A DNA stretch of 13,126 nt from assembly GCA_903839965.1 (NCBI GenBank), contig CAIMEK010000922.1:1-13126 (forward strand), in the 5' to 3' direction. The DNA is from an uncultured Acetobacteraceae bacterium. Lineage in GTDB: Bacteria > Pseudomonadota > Alphaproteobacteria > Acetobacterales > Acetobacteraceae. Position 1 is the first letter of the stretch, and each line of letters starts with the position of its first letter. Of the stretch, positions 6,668-13,126 are shown piece by piece. Position numbers and translations under genes: made by a program. The notes beneath the pieces are model-generated. The model was not told where the DNA came from, made no database searches, and was given only the letters and a program-made list of their open reading frames with translations.

Positions 6668-8605
6668 TCACCCCACTACCAGCACGAGGAGCACGATGCA
6701 GCTTGCCACCACGAGGCCGATCAGCATGGCGAAGGCATAGACCGCGATGGAGCCGCTCTGCAGCTTGACGGCCTGCTCGGAGCCGTCGGTGGCCAGCGTG
6801 GCGAGGCCGTTGGGCACGCCGTCGATGAGGGTGGCGTCGCCGACCTGCCAGAACAGGCGGGCCAGCGTGAGCGAGGGCCGCACCAGCACGGCGTCGTAGG
6901 CCTCGTCGAAATACCACTTGTTCAGCAGGAACTGGTAAAGCCCGCGGAACCGTGCGGCCAACAGACCCGGCAGCGTGGGGGCCGCCATGTAGAGCAGGTA
7001 GGCGACCACGATGCCGGCCAAACCCGCCACCGATGGCGACATGCCCACCCAGGCCGGCAGTTCCTCCATGGCGGCGAGCACGTGGTTGCCCGGCGCCACC
7101 TGGATGGACTGGCCCCAGAAATGCGTCCAGTCCGGCCCGAGCAGTTGTTCGTGGAAGATGAAGCCGGTCACCACCGCGCCGATCGCCAGCAGCACCAGCG
7201 GCACGATCATCACCGGCGGGCTTTCGTGCACGTGCGCCATGGTGTGCGCGTCGGCGCGCGGGGCGCCGTGGAAGGTCAGGATGATGAGGCGCCAGGAATA
7301 GAACGCGGTGAGGAAGGCAACGAGCAGGCCGCACCAGAAGCCGTAGGCGCCGATGCCGGTGTCCGCCGCGTAGGCCGCTTCCAGGATGGCGTCCTTGGAG
7401 TAGTAGCCGGCGAACGGGAACACGCCGGCCAGCGACAGGCTGCCCGCCCACATGACGATGTAGGTCAGCGGGATGCGCTTCCAGATGCCGCCCATGCGGC
7501 GCATGTCCTGCTCGTCCGAGAGCGCGTGGATGACGCTGCCGGCGGCGAGGAACAGCAGCGCCTTGAAGAAGGCGTGCGTCAGCAGGTGGAAGATCGAGGC
7601 CTGGTAGGCGCCGACGCCGGCGGCGATGAACATGTAGCCGAGCTGCGAACAGGTGGAATAGGCGATCACCCGCTTGATGTCGTTCTGCACGCAGCCGACG
7701 GTGGCGGCGAACAGCGCGGTCGAGGCGCCGATGAAGGTGATGAAGGCGAGCGCGCCCGGGGCATAATCGATCACCGGCGAGAACCGCGCGATCAGGAACA
7801 CGCCGGCGGTGACCATGGTGGCGGCGTGGATGAGGGCGGAAACCGGGGTCGGGCCTTCCATGGCGTCGGGCAGCCACACGTGCAGGCCGAGCTGCGCGGA
7901 CTTGCCCATCGCGCCGATGAACAGCAGGAAGCCGACGACCTCGAAGGCGCGCCACGACGTGCCGAACAGCACGAAGCGGTCGGCGGCGTGTTGGCCCACC
8001 CCGGCGAAGATGGTGGAGAAGTCTATCGAACCGAACGTCCAGAACACCAGCGCGATGCCAAGGGCAAAACCGAGGTCGCCGATGCGGTTGACGATGAACG
8101 CCTTGATGGCGGCGGCGCAGGCGCTGGGGCGGTCGTACCAGTAGCCGATCAGCAGGTAGCTCATCAGCCCGACGCCTTCCCAGCCGAAGAACAGCTGGGC
8201 CAGGTTGTCGGCGGTCACCAGCATCAGCATGGCGAAGCTGAACAGGCTCAGGTAGCTGAAGAAGCGCCAGATGGTGGAGTCGTGCGCCATGTAGCCGACG
8301 CTGTAGATGTGGATCAGCGTGGCGACGCAGGTGACCATGGCCACCATGACGGCGGACAGCGCGTCGTAGCGCAACGCCCAGTTCACATGGAAGCTGCCGG
8401 CCTCGATCCAGGTGCCGAGCGAGACCACGCTGGGCGAGCCGCCCTGGTAGACCAGCTGGATGAAGGCGGCGACGCCGCAGGCCGAGGCCAGCAGCATGCA
8501 GAGAATGGTGACCGCCTGGGCGGCGCGGTCGCCGATGGCCTTGCCGAACAGGCCGGCGGTGGCGGAGCCGAACAGCGGCGCGAAGACGGCGACGGCGAAC
8601 AGCAT
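6668..8605 (-). CDS. nuoL: NADH-quinone oxidoreductase subunit L
   Basis: This 645-residue subunit is the distal antiporter-like proton pump of complex I, somewhat longer than the E. coli protein (613) but within the alphaproteobacterial range. The proton-channel residues of the family are in place: E143 in FFGWEGVGLMSYLLIGYW, D177 in NRIGDLGF, K235 in GKSAQLGLHVWLPDAMEGP, H260 in ALIHAATMVTAGV, K348 in HAFFKALLF, and K404-D405 in GYYSKDAIL. The C-terminal third contains the KWYFDEAYDAV motif (563-573), which begins the long lateral helix lying along NuoM and NuoN, and a final transmembrane anchor at 620-643. The ATG at 8605 has GAAGGG eight nucleotides upstream, overlapping the nuoK end. The stop is 5 nt before nuoM. 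Confidence 0.98.
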   Translation of the reverse strand: MLFAVAVFAPLFGSATAGLFGKAIGDRAAQAVTILCMLLASACGVAAFIQLVYQGGSPSVVSLGTWIEAGSFHVNWALRYDALSAVMVAMVTCVATLIHIYSVGYMAHDSTIWRFFSYLSLFSFAMLMLVTADNLAQLFFGWEGVGLMSYLLIGYWYDRPSACAAAIKAFIVNRIGDLGFALGIALVFWTFGSIDFSTIFAGVGQHAADRFVLFGTSWRAFEVVGFLLFIGAMGKSAQLGLHVWLPDAMEGPTPVSALIHAATMVTAGVFLIARFSPVIDYAPGALAFITFIGASTALFAATVGCVQNDIKRVIAYSTCSQLGYMFIAAGVGAYQASIFHLLTHAFFKALLFLAAGSVIHALSDEQDMRRMGGIWKRIPLTYIVMWAGSLSLAGVFPFAGYYSKDAILEAAYAADTGIGAYGFWCGLLVAFLTAFYSWRLIILTFHGAPRADAHTMAHVHESPPVMIVPLVLLAIGAVVTGFIFHEQLLGPDWTHFWGQSIQVAPGNHVLAAMEELPAWVGMSPSVAGLAGIVVAYLLYMAAPTLPGLLAARFRGLYQFLLNKWYFDEAYDAVLVRPSLTLARLFWQVGDATLIDGVPNGLATLATDGSEQAVKLQSGSIAVYAFAMLIGLVVASCIVLLVLVVG

Positions 8606-8609
8606 CGAC

Positions 8610-8918
8610 TCAGCCCTTCATCAGGTTCACGTCCTCGACCTGGATCGAGCCGCGATTGCGGAAATAGACGACCACGATGGCGAGCCCGATCGCCGCCTCG
8701 GCCGCGGCGACGGTAAGGGTGAACATGACGAACACCTGCCCGACCATGTCGTCGAGCGAGGCCGAGAAGGCCACCAGGTTGAGGTTGGCGGCGAGCAGAA
8801 TCAGCTCGATCGACATCAGGATGACGATGACGTTCTTGCGGTTCAGGAAGATGCCGAAGATGCCCAGCACCAGCAGCAGCGCACCGACGAACAGGTAGTG
8901 GAACAGTCCGACCACCAT
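8610..8918 (-). CDS. nuoK: NADH-quinone oxidoreductase subunit K
   Basis: This 102-residue, three-helix subunit is homologous to MrpC of Mrp antiporters and part of the proton path of complex I. The hydrophobic segments are at about 5-23, 29-50 and 60-86. The two functionally essential buried glutamates are present: E38 in LMSIELILLAANLN and E74 in AAAEAAIGLAIVV (equivalent to E36 and E72 of the E. coli protein by family alignment from memory). Length is exactly typical. The ATG at 8918 shares one base with the nuoJ stop and has GGAGG nine nucleotides upstream inside nuoJ. The stop is 4 nt before the nuoL start. Confidence 0.98.
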   Translation of the reverse strand: MVVGLFHYLFVGALLLVLGIFGIFLNRKNVIVILMSIELILLAANLNLVAFSASLDDMVGQVFVMFTLTVAAAEAAIGLAIVVVYFRNRGSIQVEDVNLMKG

Positions 8919-9592
8919 CAGTGCTGCCCTCCGCCGTGGGCGTGGGGTGGAGGCGCGGCCGGCTTGGGCCGCAGGATGCCCAGCGAGGCGACGCCGGCGC
9001 GGCTCGGCACGTCGATCAGTTCGAGCGTGTCGCCGGGGGTGCGGCCGACCTGGTCGGCGATGACCTGCCGGCGCGAACGGGCGCTGCCGCGCAGCGTCAG
9101 CACGATGGCGCCGATCATCGCCACCAGCAGCACCAGCCCGGCGGCCTGGAATAGGAAGATGTAGTCGGTGTACAGCAGGCGGCCGAGCTGGGCGGTGTTG
9201 TGCAGTTCGACGGCGCGCGGCGCGAAGCGCAGCGTGGCGGCCTCGGGGGCCACCTTCCAGCCGGCCAGCACGAACACCAACTCCGCCAGCAGCACCGCGC
9301 CGACCGCCAGCCCGACCGGCAGGAAGCGCTGGAAGCCGCCGCGCAGCGCGGCGAAGTCGACGTCCAGCATCATCACGACGAACAGGAACAGCACCGCGAC
9401 CGCGCCGACGTAGACGATGACCAGGATCAGCGCCAGGAATTCGGCCCCGGCCAGCAGGAACAGCGCCGCGGCGTTGAAGAAGGCGAGGATCAGGAACAGC
9501 ACGGCGTGCACGGGGTTGCGCACCGACACCACCATGGCAGCCGATGCCAGCAGGATGGCGGCGAACACGTAGAACATGAGAGCGGCGATCAT
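8918..9592 (-). CDS. nuoJ: NADH-quinone oxidoreductase subunit J
   Basis: This 224-residue subunit is part of the proton-translocating membrane arm between NuoH and the antiporter-like subunits. Five hydrophobic segments are visible, at roughly 5-22, 30-48, 52-75, 92-110 and 145-167. The third contains the conserved YVGAVAVLFLFVVMML stretch (residues 61-76), the helix whose bulge rearranges during turnover in solved complex I structures (family knowledge). The tail after residue 170 is hydrophilic and ends in a Pro/His/Gly-rich stretch (PPPHAHGGGQH); such tails vary among homologues. The ATG at 9592 has AGGAG upstream at good spacing. An in-frame ATG six residues later is a weaker alternative. 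The TGA stop overlaps the nuoK ATG by one base (TGATG), implying coupled translation. Confidence 0.97.
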   Translation of the reverse strand: MIAALMFYVFAAILLASAAMVVSVRNPVHAVLFLILAFFNAAALFLLAGAEFLALILVIVYVGAVAVLFLFVVMMLDVDFAALRGGFQRFLPVGLAVGAVLLAELVFVLAGWKVAPEAATLRFAPRAVELHNTAQLGRLLYTDYIFLFQAAGLVLLVAMIGAIVLTLRGSARSRRQVIADQVGRTPGDTLELIDVPSRAGVASLGILRPKPAAPPPHAHGGGQH

Positions 9593-9630
9593 CGCGCTCT
9601 CCTGCCGGACCGGTCGTGGGGAATACTCAT
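9589..9630 (-). other. Possible 13-codon leader ORF overlapping the nuoJ start
   Basis: In the 54-nt nuoI/nuoJ gap, an ATG at 9630 opens a 13-codon frame (MSIPHDRSGRRAR) whose TGA overlaps the nuoJ ATG by four bases (ATGA). This is the same junction type as nuoM/nuoN. Upstream there is only a weak purine stretch (GGGCGAGAGAACGAGC), and nuoJ has its own good AGGAG, so the mini-ORF may be chance. Confidence 0.18.
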
Positions 9631-9646
9631 GCTCGTTCTCTCGCCC

Positions 9647-10135
9647 TCAGCGGTACGGCGCGTCCATCTCGAGGCGGCGGGCCAGTTCGGGCTCCCAGCG
9701 GTCGCCGTTCTCGAGCAGTTTCTTCTTGTCGTAGAGCAGCTCCTCGCGCGTCTCGGTGGCGAACTCGAAATTCGGCCCCTCGACGATGGCGTCCACCGGG
9801 CAGGCCTCCTCGCAAAGGCCGCAGTAGATGCACTTGGTCATGTCGATGTCGTAGCGCGTGGTCCGCCGCGACCCGTCCGCGCGCGGCTCGGCTTCGATGG
9901 TAATGGCCTGGGCCGGGCAGATCGCCTCGCACAGTTTGCAGGCGATGCAGCGTTCCTCGCCGTTCGGGTAGCGGCGCAACGCGTGCTCGCCCTTGAAGCG
10001 CGGGCTGATCGGGCCCTTTTCGTAGGGGTAGTTGATCGTGACCTTGCGCCGGAACATGTAGCGGAAGGTCAGCGACATGCCGCTGAGCAGCTCGCTCAGC
10101 AGCATGCCGCGCGCGGTACGGTCGAGGAAACCCAT
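9647..10135 (-). CDS. nuoI: NADH-quinone oxidoreductase subunit I (two [4Fe-4S] ferredoxin-like)
   Basis: This 162-residue subunit passes electrons through clusters N6a and N6b toward the terminal N2 cluster. Two CxxCxxCxxxCP motifs are visible: C63, C66, C69, C73 (CIACKLCEAICP) and C102, C105, C108, C112 (CIYCGLCEEACP). Each pairs its fourth Cys with the other cluster, as in bacterial ferredoxins. The N-terminal stretch (residues 10-30) is an amphipathic segment expected to lie on the membrane, and GPISPRFKGEHALRRYPNGEERC is the family's hallmark lead-in to the first cluster. Length is typical of alphaproteobacterial and mitochondrial (TYKY) forms. The ATG at 10135 has GGAG seven nucleotides upstream, within the 12-nt gap after nuoH. 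The 54-nt gap to nuoJ is the widest inside the nuo genes. Confidence 0.98.
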   Translation of the reverse strand: MGFLDRTARGMLLSELLSGMSLTFRYMFRRKVTINYPYEKGPISPRFKGEHALRRYPNGEERCIACKLCEAICPAQAITIEAEPRADGSRRTTRYDIDMTKCIYCGLCEEACPVDAIVEGPNFEFATETREELLYDKKKLLENGDRWEPELARRLEMDAPYR

Positions 10136-10147
10136 CAGCGTGCTCCG

Positions 10148-11152
10148 TCAGGCATGCGGCAGCCATCCGAACGCCAGCAGCGCGCCGGCCGTGATCACCA
10201 GCCAAACCAGGGAGAGCGGCAGGAACACCTTCCAGCCCAGCCGCATGAGCTGGTCGTAGCGATAGCGCGGGAAGGTCGCGCGCACCCACAGGAAGAAGAA
10301 CAGGCAGAAGCAGATCTTCCCGATCATCCAGATCGGCCCGAGTTCCGGCCACAGCCCGAACGGCCCCCACCAGCCGCCCAGGAACAGGATGCTGGTCAGC
10401 GCGCTCATCAGGAACATGTTGGCGTATTCGCCAAGGAAGAACAGGCCGAACGCCATCGAGCTGTATTCGACGAAGAACCCGGCGACGATCTCGCTCTCAC
10501 CCTCGGGAATGTCGAACGGCGCCCGGTTCGTTTCGGCAAGAGCAGATATGAAGAACACCACGAACATCGGGAACAGCGGAATGCAGAACCAGATGTGCCG
10601 CTGCGCCTTGATGATGTCGTTCAGGTTCAGGCTGCCGACGCACAGCAGCACCGAGACGAGAACAAACCCCATCGAGACCTCGTAGCTGACCATCTGCGCC
10701 GCCGAGCGCATGGCGCCCAGGAAGGCGTATTTCGAGTTGCTCGCCCAGCCCGCGATGACGACGCCGTAGACGCCGAGCGAGGAGATCGCGAACAGATAGA
10801 GGATGCCGACATTGATGTCCGCGATCGCCCAGCCGTCGTTCATCGGCACCACCGCCCAGGCGATCATGGCGAGCGAGAAGGTGAGCAGCGGCGCCATCAG
10901 AAACAGCGCCCGGTTGGCGCCGGTGGGGATGACGGTCTCCTTGAAGATCATCTTGATGGCGTCGGCGAACGGCTGGAACAGGCCGAACGGCCCGACCACG
11001 TTGGGGCCGCGGCGCAACTGCATGGCCGCCAGCACCTTGCGCTCGACATAGGTGAGGTAGGCGACACCCATCAGCAGCGGCACCAGGATGGCGAGTGCCT
11101 TGAGCACCGTGAGCACGAGGATGCCGAACGGGGTGGCGAGGAATGCGGCCAT
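10148..11152 (-). CDS. nuoH: NADH-quinone oxidoreductase subunit H
   Basis: This is the 334-residue membrane subunit that joins the peripheral arm to the membrane arm, forms much of the quinone chamber and starts the chain of buried charges leading to the proton pumps. About eight hydrophobic segments are visible. The signature YVERKVLAAMQLRRGPN spans residues 35-51 with E37. E158 lies in the SYEVSMGF segment. The acidic loop AETNRAPFDIPEGESE spans 206-221 and is followed by IVAGFFVEYSS. The C-terminal RYRYDQLMRLGWK motif spans 296-308. Length matches the family (~325-345). The ATG at 11152 is preceded by AGGA four nucleotides upstream, within a 6-nt gap after the nuoG stop. The gene is followed after 12 nt by nuoI, the subunit that docks next to it in the complex. 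Confidence 0.98.
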   Translation of the reverse strand: MAAFLATPFGILVLTVLKALAILVPLLMGVAYLTYVERKVLAAMQLRRGPNVVGPFGLFQPFADAIKMIFKETVIPTGANRALFLMAPLLTFSLAMIAWAVVPMNDGWAIADINVGILYLFAISSLGVYGVVIAGWASNSKYAFLGAMRSAAQMVSYEVSMGFVLVSVLLCVGSLNLNDIIKAQRHIWFCIPLFPMFVVFFISALAETNRAPFDIPEGESEIVAGFFVEYSSMAFGLFFLGEYANMFLMSALTSILFLGGWWGPFGLWPELGPIWMIGKICFCLFFFLWVRATFPRYRYDQLMRLGWKVFLPLSLVWLVITAGALLAFGWLPHA

Positions 11153-11158
11153 CGCGTC

Positions 11159-13126
11159 CTACTCCGCTGCCTGGGCCGGCGCCGGCGCGTAGACGCGCGT
11201 GCATTCGGCCATTGTGGGGCTGGCGCGGCTGATCGGGTCGGTGCGGTAGTAGTTGTCGATCCACGGCGCGAAGGCGGTGGGGCGCATGCGGGCCGGATCG
11301 CCGGCGGGGCCGGTAGCGTCGCCGCAGCCGAAGCGCGGCAGGATGTCGAGCCGTGCGAACACCGGATTGACCTGCTCCAGCCGCGCCCGCAGCGCCGCGA
11401 TGTCGTCGTACGGCAGGGTGTGGCCGACATAGGCGCTGAAGGCGCGCAGGATCTTCCAGTCCTCGCGCGCCTCGCCCGGCGGAAACACCGCCAGCGCGCC
11501 GCGCTGCACCCGGCCCTCGGTGTTCACGTAAGTGGCGTTCTTCTCGGTATAGGCCGCGCCGGGCAGGATGACGTCCGCGCGGGCGGCGCCCCGGTCGCCA
11601 TGGCTGCCCTGGTAAACGACAAAAGTGTCGCGGCCGATGGCGGCGGTGTTCACCTCGTCGGCGCCGAGCAGCCACAGCAGGTCCACCCCGCCGCCCAGCA
11701 TCTGCCCGAGCGGCTTGCCGCGGGGTCCCGGCAGGAAGCCGAGATCGAGCGCGCCGACCCGGGCGGCGGCGGTGTGCAGCACGTTGAAGCCGTGCCACTC
11801 GGCCGTCAGCATGCCGGTGGCCGCGGCGAGCTGCCAGCAGGCCGCCAGCACATCGGCCCCGTCCGGCCGCGCCAGCGCGCCTTGGCCGAGCACCAGCATC
11901 GGCCGCTTCGCCGCCTTCAGCGTGTCGGCGAAGCCGTGCCGGCCCGCCAGCAGCGCCGCGATGGTCTCCGGCCCGTCGCCAATGACCGCCGCGTCGTAGG
12001 TAAGCTCGGCCGCCGGGCCGATCAGCGCCACCGGCATGTTGTTCTGCAGCCAGCGCTTGCGGATGCGCGCGTTGATCAGCGGCGCCTCGCGGCGCGGGTT
12101 GGCGCCGACGATCAGCAGCGCGTCCGCCTCCTCGATGCCGGCGATGGAGGTGTTGAACAGATAGAAGTCGCGCCGCGCCGCATCGGCATGCGCCCAGTCC
12201 TGCCGGCAATCGAGATTGGCCGAGCCGAGAGCGGTGAACAAATCCTTCAGCGCCAGCATGCTTTCCGCATCGGCCAGGTTGCCGGCGATGGCGCCGATGC
12301 GGGCGCCCTCGAGGCCCTGCAGCTTCGCCTCGATGGCGGCGAAGGCCTCGGGCCAGGACGTGCGCCGCAGCGTGCCGTGCTGGCGTACCCAGCAGCTGTC
12401 CAACCGCCGGCGGCGCAAGCCGTCGATGGCGAAGCGGCCCTTGTCGGCCAGCCACTCCTCGTTGACGTCCTCGTTCAGGCGCGGCAGCACGCGCAGCACC
12501 TCGGCGCCGCGGCTGTCCACGCGGATGGCGGCGCCCACCGCATCCAGCACGTCCACGCTGTCGGTCTTCTTCAGCTCCCAGGGCCGCGCCACGAACGCGT
12601 AGGGTTTCGACGTCAACGCGCCGACCGGGCAAATGTCAATCAGGTTGCCGGAGAGTTCAGAAGTCAGCGCCTTTTCCACGTAGGTGCCGACTTCCATGTT
12701 CTCGCCGCGCGCAGTGGCGCCGAGTTCGGACACGCCGGCGATCTCGGTGGAGAAGCGGATGCAGCGCGTGCAGTGGATGCAGCGCGTCATCACGGTCTGC
12801 ACCAGGGGGCCGAGATACTTGTCCTTCACCGCGCGCTTGTTCTCGGCATAGCGCGAGTGGTCCATGCCGTAGCCCATGGCCTGGTCCTGCAGGTCGCACT
12901 CGCCGCCCTGGTCGCAGATCGGGCAGTCCAGCGGGTGGTTGATGAGCAGGAACTCCATCACCCCGCGGCGCGCCGCGCGCACCATCGGCGTGTCGGTGTG
13001 CACCACCATGCCGTCGGCGACCGGATAGGCGCAGGAGGCGAACGGCTTGGGCGGCGCCTTTTCGATCACGACCAGGCACATGCGGCAGTTGCCGGCGACC
13101 GAGAGGCGCTCGTGGTAGCAGAAGCG
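11159..13126 (-). CDS. nuoG: NADH-quinone oxidoreductase subunit G, 5' end cut off by the window edge
   Basis: This peripheral-arm subunit of complex I carries electrons from the flavin module through Fe-S clusters toward quinone. The frame is open to the right edge, giving 655 visible residues and a TAG stop; about 30-35 N-terminal residues are probably missing. Numbering from the first visible codon, the [2Fe-2S] ligands are C3, C14, C17 and C32. The His-ligated [4Fe-4S] cluster (N5 type) uses H64, C68, C71 and C77. A further [4Fe-4S] cluster (N4 type) uses C116, C119, C122 and C166, the last in ICPVGAL. The remainder is the degenerate molybdopterin-oxidoreductase-like domain and C-terminal region. 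No CxxCxxxC motif for cluster N7 follows C166, as in mitochondrial and most alphaproteobacterial forms. The in-frame ATG at 13081 lies between the second and third Cys ligands, so it is internal. The stop lies 6 nt upstream of nuoH. Confidence 0.97.
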   Translation of the reverse strand, partial: RFCYHERLSVAGNCRMCLVVIEKAPPKPFASCAYPVADGMVVHTDTPMVRAARRGVMEFLLINHPLDCPICDQGGECDLQDQAMGYGMDHSRYAENKRAVKDKYLGPLVQTVMTRCIHCTRCIRFSTEIAGVSELGATARGENMEVGTYVEKALTSELSGNLIDICPVGALTSKPYAFVARPWELKKTDSVDVLDAVGAAIRVDSRGAEVLRVLPRLNEDVNEEWLADKGRFAIDGLRRRRLDSCWVRQHGTLRRTSWPEAFAAIEAKLQGLEGARIGAIAGNLADAESMLALKDLFTALGSANLDCRQDWAHADAARRDFYLFNTSIAGIEEADALLIVGANPRREAPLINARIRKRWLQNNMPVALIGPAAELTYDAAVIGDGPETIAALLAGRHGFADTLKAAKRPMLVLGQGALARPDGADVLAACWQLAAATGMLTAEWHGFNVLHTAAARVGALDLGFLPGPRGKPLGQMLGGGVDLLWLLGADEVNTAAIGRDTFVVYQGSHGDRGAARADVILPGAAYTEKNATYVNTEGRVQRGALAVFPPGEAREDWKILRAFSAYVGHTLPYDDIAALRARLEQVNPVFARLDILPRFGCGDATGPAGDPARMRPTAFAPWIDNYYRTDPISRASPTMAECTRVYAPAPAQAAE

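Noticed and set aside
2770..8716. Very long plus-strand open frames, up to 871 residues, opposite nuoN, nuoM and nuoL (for example 2770-5385, 5124-6740 and 7082-8716)
   Set aside because: They are antisense to confidently identified genes. Their His/Gln/Arg/Ala-rich low-complexity translations are typical of reading the opposite strand of G+C-rich membrane-protein genes, and they match no family I know.
12400..12620. Loss of Fe-S cluster N7 in NuoG as a possible defect
   Set aside because: The CxxCxxxC motif is missing here, but this is the normal state in mitochondrial and most alphaproteobacterial NuoG, so it is not anomalous.
10497..12632. A 711-codon minus-strand frame spanning nuoG and nuoH
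   Set aside because: It is out of frame with both Fe-S and membrane subunits, and its Arg/Ala/Gly-rich translation has no domain. It is a codon-bias shadow.
13079..13081. An ATG at 13081 as the start of nuoG
   Set aside because: Upstream codons to the window edge encode FCYHERLSVAGNC, which carries two of the [2Fe-2S] ligands, so the true start lies outside the window.
1..13126. Insertion sequences, CRISPR repeats, tRNA or rRNA genes, toxin-antitoxin or defence genes
   Set aside because: I found no direct-repeat array, transposase, RNA-gene signature or defence-related domain. The window is filled by housekeeping genes.

Overview
The window is G+C-rich, roughly two thirds G+C by eye except for a more A+T-rich patch near its left end. 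It holds one long co-directional block on the minus strand. Gene order, protein sequences and the mitochondrial-type complex I subunits point to an alphaproteobacterium. A high-G+C group such as Rhodospirillales or relatives is plausible, but the sequence alone does not fix the genus.

Transcription runs from right to left. The right edge cuts into nuoG (only the first ~30-35 residues are missing). It is followed by nuoH, nuoI, nuoJ, nuoK, nuoL, nuoM and nuoN. Together these are the iron-sulfur arm (G, I) and the whole membrane arm except NuoA (H, J, K, L, M, N) of the proton-pumping NADH:quinone oxidoreductase. Without a promoter-sized gap the block continues into birA (biotin protein ligase), coaX (type III pantothenate kinase), rnj (ribonuclease J) and a small two-helix membrane protein of the DUF1467 family. 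Most junctions are stop/start overlaps (GTGA, ATGA, TGATG) or gaps of 4-17 nt. The two wider gaps are nuoJ/nuoI (54 nt) and rnj/coaX (43 nt).

Positions 1-191 lie beyond the last gene of the block. They contain no gene I can identify, but do hold hairpins and a T-tract that suggest a transcript on the plus strand may end here, converging on the nuo block.

I see no mobile element, CRISPR array, tRNA, rRNA or defence system. This is a conserved housekeeping locus and I do not think it hides a new multi-gene system. The observations most worth checking are a perfect 9-bp hairpin that would bury the ribosome binding site of rnj, the unexplained left edge, and a 13-codon mini-ORF overlapping the nuoJ start.
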